From: Tissierellia bacterium
GTDB lineage: Bacteria; Bacillota_A; Clostridia; Tissierellales; Peptoniphilaceae
DNA: 9,606 bases
NCBI GenBank assembly: GCA_012728775.1
Contig: JAAYEN010000142.1
Location: 1-9,606, forward strand
Direction: 5' to 3'
In this document: positions 1 through 5,476 of the stretch, one piece after another
How positions within the stretch are numbered: the first letter of the stretch is position 1
Layout: every line of letters begins with the position of its first letter
The notes under the pieces: model-generated
What the model was told of the DNA's origin: nothing
Databases searched by the model: none
The model's input: the letters and a program-made list of their open reading frames with translations, nothing else
Made by a program: the position numbers and the translations under genes

Positions 1-189
<189 letters not shown>

Positions 190-200
190 AGGTAGAAAAA

Positions 201-833
201 ATGGCATTTGATTATAAAAAGGAATTTAAAGAATTTTATCAACCAAAGGGAAAACCTGAAATTCTAGAAATTCCCTCTATGAATTTTGTAGCTGTTCGAG
301 GAAAAGGTAACCCAAATGATGAAGATGGAGAATATAAAAAAGCAATTGAGATGCTTTATGCTCTTTCGTACACATTAAAGATGAGCTACAAAGGAGATTA
401 TAAAATTGAAAATTACTTTCAATATGTGGTTCCTCCATTAGAAGGATTTTGGTGGCAAGAAAATATTAAAGGAGTAGACTTATCTAATAAAGATAAATTT
501 CAATGGATATCCTTAATTAGACTTCCGGATTTTATTACAAAGGAAGATTTTAATTGGGGAATAGAAGAAGGGACAAAAAAGAAGAAGATAGATCTATCTA
601 AATTGGAATTTATATCTATTACTGAAGGATTGGTGGTCCAAATGCTTCACATTGGCCCTTATGATACCGAAGTGGAAACAGTAAAAATTATGGAAGATTA
701 CATGATTGAGAATGGATACGAATATGATTTCAATGACTCTAGACATCACCATGAAATATATTTATCAGATCCCAGAAGAACTGCTCCAGAAAAATTAAAG
801 ACAATTATTCGCCATCCCATAAGAAAGAAATAA
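201..833 (+). CDS. GyrI-like small-molecule-binding domain protein
   Basis: A 210-residue cytoplasmic protein with no signal peptide or membrane segment. It matches the stand-alone GyrI-like family (the effector-binding fold of BmrR, Rob and SbmC). Seen directly: an N-terminal half with PSMNFVAVRGKGNP (about 25-38), the aromatic cluster PPLEGFWW (78-85), and a second half with HIGPYDTE (150-157) and HHEIYLSDPRRTAPEKLKT (183-201). The last two are hallmarks of the family. The length, about two GyrI half-repeats, suits a full free-standing member without a DNA-binding domain. Some family members hydrolyse cyclopropanoid genotoxins and others only bind ligands; activity here is inference. The ATG at 201 is preceded by a modest AGGT site at 190-193. 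It sits 11 bases after the ALDH gene and 9 bases before the AlkD-like gene, so the three are probably co-transcribed. Confidence 0.85.
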   Translation: MAFDYKKEFKEFYQPKGKPEILEIPSMNFVAVRGKGNPNDEDGEYKKAIEMLYALSYTLKMSYKGDYKIENYFQYVVPPLEGFWWQENIKGVDLSNKDKFQWISLIRLPDFITKEDFNWGIEEGTKKKKIDLSKLEFISITEGLVVQMLHIGPYDTEVETVKIMEDYMIENGYEYDFNDSRHHHEIYLSDPRRTAPEKLKTIIRHPIRKK

Positions 834-842
834 GGAATTTGT

Positions 843-1502
843 ATGGATAAATATTTAATGATTAAAGAGAAGTTTGAATCTCAAAAAAATGAAGAACAAG
901 CTATACCAATGGCGAAATATCTGAGAAATAAGTTTAAATGTTATGGTCTTAAGACGCAAGAAAGAAGAAATGTTTATAAAGACGTCATTCAAGAAGATAA
1001 AGCTCGAGGAATTATAGATTGGGAGTTTTTATATTTATGTTTCCAAGACGAGTATAGGGATATGAATTATTTAGTATTGGATTATCTTTTAGCTCAAAAA
1101 AAATCCCTTCAATTTGATGATATAAAAAAGATGGAGTTTTTTGTAAAAACAAATCAATGGTGGGACTCTATAGATGTAATGAATACCATAATTGGCGATA
1201 TAGGTTTATTAGACCCTAGAGTAGATGAACTTATGTTAAAGTGGTCAACTGATAAGGATTTTTGGTTACGAAGAGTTGCTATAACTCATCAGTTAATGAG
1301 AAAGATAAACACCAATACTGAACTTTTAGAAAAAATATTGGTGAATACTTTTGGTAGCGATGAATTTTTTATCAACAAGGCCATAGGTTGGGCACTAAGG
1401 GATTATTCAAAAACAAATCCAGATTGGGTAAGAAATTTTATTGGAAATCATTGGGAAAAAATGTCGAAATTAAGTATAAGGGAAGGGAGCAAATATATTT
1501 AG
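843..1502 (+). CDS. AlkD-like DNA alkylation repair protein (HEAT-like repeat DNA glycosylase)
   Basis: A 219-residue, helix-rich protein of the AlkC/AlkD HEAT-like repeat family. These glycosylases excise alkylated, positively charged bases such as N3- and N7-alkylpurines to start base-excision repair. The DNA-facing residues of Bacillus cereus AlkD appear to be present: W107 and D111 in QWWDSID (105-111), R144 in WLRRVA, and W183 in KAIGWALRDY. Their spacings match W109, D113, R148 and W187 of that enzyme, allowing a two-residue shift in one loop. Other family marks are YRDMNYLVLDYLL (71-83) and FINKAIGWALRDYSKTNP (176-193). The start at 843 is supported by AAGGA at 832-836, which overlaps the stop codon of the GyrI-like gene, implying translational linkage. 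The substrate could be simple methyl adducts or bulky natural-product adducts; sequence alone does not decide. Confidence 0.92.
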   Translation: MDKYLMIKEKFESQKNEEQAIPMAKYLRNKFKCYGLKTQERRNVYKDVIQEDKARGIIDWEFLYLCFQDEYRDMNYLVLDYLLAQKKSLQFDDIKKMEFFVKTNQWWDSIDVMNTIIGDIGLLDPRVDELMLKWSTDKDFWLRRVAITHQLMRKINTNTELLEKILVNTFGSDEFFINKAIGWALRDYSKTNPDWVRNFIGNHWEKMSKLSIREGSKYI

Positions 1503-1516
1503 AATTGTTCTAATAT

Positions 1517-1546
1517 TTGATTTTATAAATAATTCTTGGGTAATAA
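1517..1546 (+). promoter_or_regulatory. Possible promoter for the Prx6-like gene
   Basis: TTGATT (1517-1522) and TAATAA (1541-1546) are separated by 18 bases, a plausible sigma-A promoter. It lies in the 100-base gap between the AlkD-like gene and the peroxiredoxin. The surrounding DNA is very AT-rich, so chance matches are likely. The gap has no convincing terminator, only a weak 9-bp imperfect hairpin (1501-1509 with 1528-1536) without a T-run, so read-through from the upstream operon is also possible. Confidence 0.35.
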
Positions 1547-1602
1547 TAAAATGTAAGATTCTTGAAGAAACGAATTAGGATTATTAAACAGGAGGAAAAA
1601 TT

Positions 1603-2295
1603 ATGACAGAATATCTAGAAAAAGAAGAAAAGGCAGTTAACTTTCCAATTATAGGAAGACCAGCACCGGAATTCACAGCTAATACTACACATGGAACTAT
1701 TAATTTTCCAAAAGACTATGAAGGTAAATGGGTAATTTTATTCTCCCATCCTGCAGACTTTACACCAGTTTGTACTACAGAATTTATGACATTCTCTAGT
1801 ATGTATGACGAATTCCAAGAACTTAACACAGAGTTAGTTGGGTTATCAGTAGACTCGGTACATTCTCACTTAGGTTGGGTAAGAGCAATGAGAGATTATT
1901 CTTGGGACGGAATAGAAAATCCAGAAATTCAATTCCCAGTAATTGATGACATTAAAATGGAAGTTGCAAATAAATACGGCATGATTCAAGGCGAATCAGA
2001 AACTAGTGCAGTTAGAGCTGTATTCTTCGTTGATCCAGAAGGTATGATGAGAACAATTCTTTATTATCCAGCATCATTAGGAAGAAATTTTGCTGAAATT
2101 AAGAGAATTATTATTGGACTACAAAAAAATGATAAGGACAAAGTAGCTCTACCAGCTAATTGGGAACCAGGAAAAGATGTTATCCTTCCGCCACCATCTA
2201 CAGATGAAAAAGTTGACGAAAGATTAGAAGAAGTAAAAGCTTCAGACAATCTAGAAATGCTAGATTGGTATTTGACATTTAAAAAAGACAAATAG
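1603..2295 (+). CDS. 1-Cys peroxiredoxin, Prx6-like
   Basis: A 230-residue thiol peroxidase that reduces H2O2 and organic hydroperoxides in the cytoplasm. The thioredoxin-fold core carries the peroxidatic motif HPADFTPVCTTE (49-60) with C57, T54 and P55. The partner arginine is probably R138 in SAVRAVFFVDPEG. A long C-terminal region (about 150-230, with NWEPGKDVILPPPSTDE) is the dimerisation extension of the Prx6 family, giving the usual 215-235-residue length. C57 is the only cysteine in the protein, so it must be recycled by an external thiol. Related archaeal enzymes often carry further C-terminal cysteines; none is present here. The start is fixed by AGGAGG at 1590-1595, seven bases before the ATG. 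It stands as its own unit, closed by a hairpin terminator after the stop. Confidence 0.95.
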   Translation: MTEYLEKEEKAVNFPIIGRPAPEFTANTTHGTINFPKDYEGKWVILFSHPADFTPVCTTEFMTFSSMYDEFQELNTELVGLSVDSVHSHLGWVRAMRDYSWDGIENPEIQFPVIDDIKMEVANKYGMIQGESETSAVRAVFFVDPEGMMRTILYYPASLGRNFAEIKRIIIGLQKNDKDKVALPANWEPGKDVILPPPSTDEKVDERLEEVKASDNLEMLDWYLTFKKDK

Positions 2296-2305
2296 TAATT
2301 TAAAG

Positions 2306-2340
2306 AATAGCTGATAGGAAATTTTACCTATCAGCTATTT
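2306..2340 (+). terminator. Rho-independent terminator after the Prx6-like gene
   Basis: Arms 2306-2318 (AATAGCTGATAGG) and 2327-2339 (CCTATCAGCTATT) form a perfect 13-bp stem with an 8-base loop. Only a short T-run follows (TTT to 2340), so termination may be incomplete. The 9-bp stem core AGCTGATAG recurs in the terminator at 4425-4452. Confidence 0.78.
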
Positions 2341-2419
2341 ACATATGTATAAATATTTCTTTAAAATGATTAAAATATGCATAAAAGGGTTAAATATATA
2401 CCAAGGATAATATTTATAA

Positions 2420-2449
2420 TTGAAATTAGTTTGCAAAGCAAATTAAAAT
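2420..2449 (+). promoter_or_regulatory. Probable promoter of the SDR gene
   Basis: TTGAAA (2420-2425) and TAAAAT (2444-2449) with an 18-base spacer, following the Prx6 terminator. The spacer coincides with an imperfect inverted repeat (2426-2446), which strengthens the idea of a regulated promoter. A start of transcription near 2456 would leave the ribosome binding site at 2460-2466 very close to the 5' end, so a second promoter further upstream is not excluded. Confidence 0.45.
2426..2446. repeat. 9-3-9 inverted repeat in the SDR promoter spacer (candidate operator)
   Basis: TTAGTTTGC (2426-2434), then AAA, then GCAAATTAA (2438-2446). Eight of nine positions are complementary; the ninth (G2429 opposite T2443) would be a G-U pair in RNA. 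No T-run follows, so it is not a terminator. Its placement between -35 and -10 suits binding of a dimeric repressor; that role is inference. Confidence 0.5.
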
Positions 2450-2459
2450 ATACAAATTT

Positions 2460-2466
2460 AAAGGTG
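2460..2466 (+). promoter_or_regulatory. Ribosome binding site that sets the SDR start
   Basis: AAAGGTG at 2460-2466 lies six bases before the ATG at 2473. It directly abuts the alternative ATG at 2467, too close to serve it, and the family's N-terminus begins MGKLTGKVAIVTG at 2473. The start is therefore placed at 2473, not at the far upstream ATG at 2377. Confidence 0.7.
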
Positions 2467-2472
2467 ATGCAT

Positions 2473-3216
2473 ATGGGTAAACTTACTGGAAAGGTAGCAA
2501 TTGTAACTGGTTCAACTTCTGGAATGGGCAGAGACACTGCCTATGTATTAGCAGGAGAAGGAGCCAAAGTTGTAGTAGTTGGTAGAAGAGAAGATAGAGC
2601 TAAAGAAGTCGTAGAAAAAATCAAAGCTGATGGCGGAGAAGCTATATATGTTGTAGCAGATATGACTAACGATGAAGATGTAGCTAATATCGTAGACAAA
2701 ACTGTAGAAGAATTTGGAACAGTGGATATTCTATTTAACAATGCAGGTGTTATTACTTTTAAAGATACTCAAGCGATTGACAAGGAAGAATGGAATAGAG
2801 TTTTCCAAGTTAATGTTTATGCACCTCTTTTACTAGCTCAAAAAGTAGCTCCTATAATGAAGGAAAAAGGAGAAGGCTATATAATCAATACTTCTTCTGT
2901 AGCTGGAACAGCAGCACGTTGGGGAGTTTCTGCATACACTGCATCTAAGCATGCAATGAACGGGCTTACAAAAGCACTTGCTAGAGATTTAGGACCTGAA
3001 ATTAGAGTAAATGCTATTTTGCCAGGTGCAATTCAAACAGAAATGTTAGACTCAGCAGGTGGAGCAGATGCAGTTGAGCCAATGAAACAAATGAGTCCAC
3101 TTAAGAAATTAGGTTCAGGTACAGATATAGGTAATGTAGTTGTATTCTTAGCTACTGATCAATCAGCATTTATGACAGGTCAACTAATTAGAGTTGATGG
3201 TGGAGTAGATTGTTAA
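2473..3216 (+). CDS. Short-chain dehydrogenase/reductase (classical SDR)
   Basis: A 247-residue NAD(P)(H)-dependent oxidoreductase, the standard length of classical SDRs. Seen in order: the cofactor glycine motif TGSTSGMG (12-19), GRRE after the second strand (37-40; its arginines suggest NADP(H) preference), NNAG (89-92), N114, the catalytic serine S142, YTASK with Y155 and K159, and PG at 184-185. All tetrad residues are present. The C-terminus ends in GQLIRVDGG. Relatives include FabG-like reductases, sugar alcohol dehydrogenases and hydroxysteroid dehydrogenases, and the substrate cannot be told from sequence. An in-frame ATG at 2377 would add 32 residues, but that stretch holds the likely promoter and does not match the family. 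The gene lies between two peroxiredoxins, with its own promoter and terminator. Confidence 0.92.
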   Translation: MGKLTGKVAIVTGSTSGMGRDTAYVLAGEGAKVVVVGRREDRAKEVVEKIKADGGEAIYVVADMTNDEDVANIVDKTVEEFGTVDILFNNAGVITFKDTQAIDKEEWNRVFQVNVYAPLLLAQKVAPIMKEKGEGYIINTSSVAGTAARWGVSAYTASKHAMNGLTKALARDLGPEIRVNAILPGAIQTEMLDSAGGADAVEPMKQMSPLKKLGSGTDIGNVVVFLATDQSAFMTGQLIRVDGGVDC

Positions 3217-3240
3217 GACTTTAAATTAAAATGTAGAGTT

Positions 3241-3284
3241 AAAATTGAACCCTAAGTTATTAAAAACTTAAGGGTTCAATTTTT
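3241..3284 (+). terminator. Rho-independent terminator between the SDR and second peroxiredoxin genes
   Basis: Left arm 3241-3258 and right arm 3265-3283 form an approximately 18-bp stem with a single unpaired A (3270) on the right and a 6-base loop. The helix contains the core TTGAACCCT and runs into T residues at 3280-3284. A-rich sequence before the left arm means it could also act on the other strand. It lies only about 20 bases upstream of the next ribosome binding site. Confidence 0.82.
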
Positions 3285-3315
3285 AAATAAGATATAAAAA
3301 ATTTAGGAGGTAGGC

Positions 3316-3765
3316 ATGATTAAAATAGGAGATTTAGCACCTGATTTTGAATTAGAAGATCAAGATGGTAAGAAAGTAAAATTATCAGAACTAAAGGGTA
3401 AAAAGGTATTAATTTCCTTTCATCCCCTTGCATGGACTCCAGTATGTATAGACCAGATGAGAGATTTGGAAAGTCATTATGAGGAAATTGAAAAAAAAGG
3501 AGTAGATACAGTATTGGGTATTTCTGTAGATCCTCAGCCTAGTAAAGGAGTATGGGCTAAGTCATTGGGGCTAGAAGAAGTGAGAATTCTTGCGGACTTT
3601 GAGCCAAAAGGAAAAATGGCAAAAGATTATGGTTTGTACAACGAAGAATTTGGAACAAGCCAAAGAGCTAATGTGTTGGTAGATGAAGAAGGAAAAGTAA
3701 CTTGGATAAAGAAATATAAAATGTCAGAACTACCTGATATAGATGAAGTAATTGAAAATATATAG
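3316..3765 (+). CDS. Single-cysteine peroxiredoxin, AhpE/BCP-like (AhpC-TSA family)
   Basis: A 149-residue cytoplasmic thiol peroxidase of the short AhpC/TSA type. The thioredoxin-fold start IGDLAPDFELEDQDGKKVKLSEL (4-26) is followed by the active site FHPLAWTPVCIDQMRD (35-50), with peroxidatic C44 plus T41 and P42. The likely partner arginine is R117 in TSQRANVLVDEEG. C44 is the only cysteine, so there is no internal resolving cysteine, as in AhpE-like 1-Cys enzymes; it must rely on an outside reductant. The HPLAWTPVC form resembles AhpE's FPLAFTGVC. AGGAGG at 3305-3310, five bases before the ATG, fixes the start. The space after the preceding terminator is too short for an obvious full promoter (only TATAAA at 3293-3298), so expression may partly depend on read-through from the SDR gene. 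Confidence 0.93.
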   Translation: MIKIGDLAPDFELEDQDGKKVKLSELKGKKVLISFHPLAWTPVCIDQMRDLESHYEEIEKKGVDTVLGISVDPQPSKGVWAKSLGLEEVRILADFEPKGKMAKDYGLYNEEFGTSQRANVLVDEEGKVTWIKKYKMSELPDIDEVIENI

Positions 3766-3772
3766 AATTTTT

Positions 3773-3847
3773 AAAATAGGGTATTGTATTATTTTATCTC
3801 AATCTTTTTTGAATAGAGTTAAGATTATATCAAAACCCTATTTTTTT
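3773..3847 (+). terminator. Probable terminator with a long loop after the second peroxiredoxin
   Basis: AAAATAGGGT (3773-3782) is perfectly complementary to ACCCTATTTT (3835-3844), and the right arm continues in a run of seven T (3841-3847). The 52-base loop can form a smaller imperfect inner stem (ATCT 3796-3799 with AGAT 3822-3825 plus a few more pairs). The T-run and the position just after a stop codon favour a terminator, but the loop is unusually long. Confidence 0.5.
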
Positions 3848-3870
3848 ATATAAAATATTAATATGAAATA

Positions 3871-3899
3871 TAGTGATTCCTAAATTAATATGATAAAAT
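3871..3899 (+). promoter_or_regulatory. Possible extended -10 promoter of the PsiE-like gene
   Basis: TGATAAAAT at 3891-3899 fits an extended -10 (TGnTAAAAT). A weak -35 (TAGTGA, 3871-3876) lies 17 bases before the hexamer. The area is very AT-rich, so confidence is modest. Confidence 0.4.
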
Positions 3900-3936
3900 A
3901 AATAATAGACAGATTGATTAACTTGAACTCATTAAA

Positions 3937-3943
3937 AGGGAGA
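3937..3943 (+). promoter_or_regulatory. Ribosome binding site that sets the PsiE-like start
   Basis: AGGGAGA (3937-3943) lies six bases before the ATG at 3950. It argues against the in-frame TTG at 3914, which has no such site and would add 12 residues. Confidence 0.6.
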
Positions 3944-3949
3944 GAAGAT

Positions 3950-4417
3950 ATGTTTATGAAATTATGGGCAAAAAGAATTGAAAATGTGGTTCATATTATT
4001 GAACTGATTATTGCCTCTATGATAATTATTGGAATATTTATAGGATTGATAGATTTAACAAGATATTTTAGTTTGATATTTACTGCAAGAGCAGAAGCTG
4101 CTTATGGTTTATTCCAATCATTTTTAGGTCTTGCTCTTTTATTAATAGTAGGTGCCGAGCTTATACATATGATTCTTTATCACTCTACTGAAGCTCTTTT
4201 AGAATTGGTGCTTTTTGTAATAGCAAGAAAGATGTTAATTTATTCTACCAATGTAGTGGATTTGGTTTTTGGAACTATTGCAATTGCATTAGTATTTTTC
4301 ACAATGAGATTTTTAGTAGGTCCCGGAGGAGAAGATATTATGAAAAAATCAGAAAGCGTAATCTCCATGATTAAAGAAAAGAAGAAAAATGAATCTAAGG
4401 ATTCTGATATAGATTGA
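3950..4417 (+). CDS. PsiE-like small four-helix membrane protein
   Basis: A 155-residue inner-membrane protein of the phosphate-starvation-inducible PsiE family, whose biochemical role is not established. Hydrophobic segments are at about 13-36, 52-74, 80-98 and 103-124. They are followed by a charged cytoplasmic tail rich in lysine and ending acidic (131-155). The most family-like part is VGAELIHMILYHSTEALLEL and then VLFVIARKMLI (67-97), with conserved E70, H73, H78 and E85, and an Arg-Lys pair inside a hydrophobic stretch. E. coli PsiE is slightly shorter. The start at ATG 3950 is chosen from the AGGGAGA site; ATG 3956 is a close alternative. It converges with sodA on a shared terminator. 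No phosphate-regulation site could be recognised. PsiE is a good family guess from pattern, not proof of function. Confidence 0.75.
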   Translation: MFMKLWAKRIENVVHIIELIIASMIIIGIFIGLIDLTRYFSLIFTARAEAAYGLFQSFLGLALLLIVGAELIHMILYHSTEALLELVLFVIARKMLIYSTNVVDLVFGTIAIALVFFTMRFLVGPGGEDIMKKSESVISMIKEKKKNESKDSDID

Positions 4418-4424
4418 TATTAAA

Positions 4425-4452
4425 AAGCTGATAGAATTTTTTCTATCAGCTT
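4425..4452. terminator. Bidirectional terminator between the convergent PsiE-like and sodA genes
   Basis: AAGCTGATAGAA (4425-4436), loop TTTT, then TTCTATCAGCTT (4441-4452): a perfect 12-bp stem. On the minus strand it is followed by a T-run (complement of A-run 4422-4426), making a strong sodA terminator. On the plus strand the downstream tract is weaker (TTAAGTTTTA). The stem core repeats that of the terminator at 2306-2339. Confidence 0.88.
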
Positions 4453-4460
4453 AAGTTTTA

Positions 4461-5063
4461 TTATTTAGTTGTAAATCTTTCTTCAGCTACATCCCAGTTT
4501 ACTACTTTCCACCAATTTTTTAGATATTCTGGTCTTCTGTTTTGGTATCTAAGATAGTAAGCATGTTCCCAAACGTCATTTCCAATAATGACTTTTTGTC
4601 CATCACTAATTGGAGAATCTTGATTTGGATTAGAAACTATTTCTAGTTTTCCATCTTTTTCCACAAGATTAACCCAACCTGAACCAAATCTACCTGCTCC
4701 TGCAGCTTCGAATTTTTCTTTAAATTCGTCAAAAGACCCAAAAGTTTCTTCTAATGCAGCTTTCAATTCTCCTACGGGCTCTTTAGAACCACCTGGTGTC
4801 ATAGTTTCCCAGAACAAAGTATGGTTATAATGTCCGCCACCATTATTTCTAACTGCTGTTCTAATTGACTCAGGCAGAGATTCTAAATCTGTCAAAAGTT
4901 CCTCAAGGGACTTGTCAGCAAATTCAGTATCAGCTACTGCTTTATTTAAATTATCCACATATGCTTGATGGTGCTTTCCGTGGTGGATTTTCATTGTTTC
5001 TTCATCTATTACTTCTTCCAGTGCATTGTAATCATATTTTAAGTTTTCTAATTTAAAAGTCAT
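4461..5063 (-). CDS. sodA: Superoxide dismutase, Mn-type (Fe/Mn family)
   Basis: A 200-residue cytoplasmic enzyme that converts superoxide to H2O2 and O2, feeding the peroxidases encoded nearby. All four metal ligands are seen: H27 in [10 protein letters not shown]81 in [11 protein letters not shown], and D163 and H167 in [17 protein letters not shown]. Metal-type markers favour manganese: glycine at position 77 (GGGH) and Q148 in the NQDSP motif, the MnSOD placement of the second-shell glutamine. Cambialistic use of iron is possible and cannot be excluded. The length is normal and there is no signal peptide. The start is supported by AAGGAG on the minus strand (5071-5076), seven bases before the ATG. 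The gene is transcribed away from the threonine operon, with a TATAAT -10 (5128-5133) next to a Fur-like dyad. Confidence 0.97.
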   Translation of the reverse strand: MTFKLENLKYDYNALEEVIDEETMKIHHGKHHQAYVDNLNKAVADTEFADKSLEELLTDLESLPESIRTAVRNNGGGHYNHTLFWETMTPGGSKEPVGELKAALEETFGSFDEFKEKFEAAGAGRFGSGWVNLVEKDGKLEIVSNPNQDSPISDGQKVIIGNDVWEHAYYLRYQNRRPEYLKNWWKVVNWDVAEERFTTK

Positions 5064-5113
5064 AATAATTCTCCTTTATATTTGTTTATGTAACTTAAAA
5101 TATTCACTGTAAT

Positions 5114-5128
5114 TGATAACTGTTATTA
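5114..5128 (-). promoter_or_regulatory. Fur-family-like 7-1-7 dyad at the sodA transcription start
   Basis: On the minus strand the site reads TAATAAC-A-GTTATCA, with arms complementary at six of seven positions. Against the 7-1-7 Fur consensus TGATAATnATTATCA it matches 11 of 14 defined positions. It overlaps the edge of the -10 and covers the expected start of transcription, where a repressor would block the polymerase. Which regulator (Fur, PerR or another) is unknown. Confidence 0.45.
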
Positions 5129-5133
5129 TTATA
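5128..5133 (-). promoter_or_regulatory. -10 element of the sodA promoter
   Basis: Perfect TATAAT on the minus strand, 64 bases upstream of the sodA ATG. No good -35 hexamer is seen 16-18 bases upstream (ATGTTT at 17), so the promoter may be weak or activator-dependent. The remaining AT-rich DNA from 5134 to 5245 shows no gene. Confidence 0.6.
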
Positions 5134-5245
5134 CCCTCTATAAATTTTTTAAACATAAAAGGAACGAAATAATTTTAATTTTTTAGTAAAAAAAATAATA
5201 TAAATTTATTTTTACATATACTTAAGTAAAAAAGAATATTTTTTC

Positions 5246-5274
5246 TTGACTTTAAAATAAAAAAATGGTAGAGT
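5246..5274 (+). promoter_or_regulatory. Promoter of the threonine operon and its T-box leader
   Basis: TTGACT (5246-5251), a 17-base spacer, and TAGAGT (5269-5274). Transcription would begin near 5281, just before the first base-paired strand of the T-box Stem I at 5283. This agreement supports the assignment. Confidence 0.72.
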
Positions 5275-5369
5275 ATACAAAAGCTTTGAAGAGGACAAGT
5301 AATAGATGGAATGCAAAAGAGAGGGAAATTCACCGGCTGAAAGATTTCCTAGACTTAAATCTTTGAAAA

Positions 5370-5372
5370 ACC
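5370..5372 (+). promoter_or_regulatory. T-box specifier codon ACC (Thr)
   Basis: ACC sits on the 3' side of the Stem I internal loop and is followed by A5373, the purine expected after a specifier, just before the closing strand CCTCT (5374-5378). Neighbouring registers (AAC, CCA) lack the following purine. It would pair with the GGU anticodon of tRNA-Thr, matching the operon's product. Confidence 0.82.
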
Positions 5373-5443
5373 ACCTCTAAGCTCACTATCAGAAATTAGT
5401 AAGATAGTGCGTTGAATCGTTATATTCTTACATTCACTATTTT

Positions 5444-5476
5444 AAGGTGGAAACGTGCGTAATTTTGCTCGTCCTT
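5444..5476 (+). promoter_or_regulatory. T-box antiterminator
   Basis: AAGG (5444-5447) can pair with CCTT (5473-5476). The UGGA bulge (5448-5451) is expected to bind the tRNA acceptor end, with A5451 predicting a U discriminator base. An upper helix joins ACG-GC (5453-5458) to GC-CGT (5467-5472) with one T-T mismatch. The 3' strand is also the 5' arm of the terminator, giving mutually exclusive folds. The bulge reads UGGAAAC rather than the usual UGGNACC. Confidence 0.82.

Noticed and set aside
1501..1536. Hairpin after the AlkD-like gene (AGAATTGTT with AATAATTCT) as a terminator
   Set aside because: AT-rich 9-bp stem with an 18-base loop and no T-run; too weak to call.
1523..1537. PerR-like box upstream of the Prx6-like gene (TTATAAATAATTCTT)
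   Set aside because: Only the left half fits the 7-1-7 consensus; the right arm is not complementary, so it looks like chance in AT-rich DNA.
2377..2472. 32-residue N-terminal extension of the SDR from the ATG at 2377
   Set aside because: No ribosome site precedes it, it contains the likely promoter and dyad, and family members start at MGKLTGKVAIVTG (ATG 2473), which has AAAGGTG upstream.
3914..3949. TTG start adding 12 residues to the PsiE-like protein
   Set aside because: The ATG at 3950 has a well-spaced AGGGAGA site; the TTG has none.
4865..5056. Plus-strand open frame of 63 codons inside sodA
   Set aside because: It is antisense to a clear superoxide dismutase with intact ligands, and has no ribosome site or recognisable family.
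5331..5343. Resemblance of CACCGGCTGAAAG to the thiamine (TPP) riboswitch CUGAGA element
   Set aside because: The surrounding helices, specifier loop and T-box sequence show that this is the tip of a T-box Stem I, and the downstream genes are for threonine, not thiamine.
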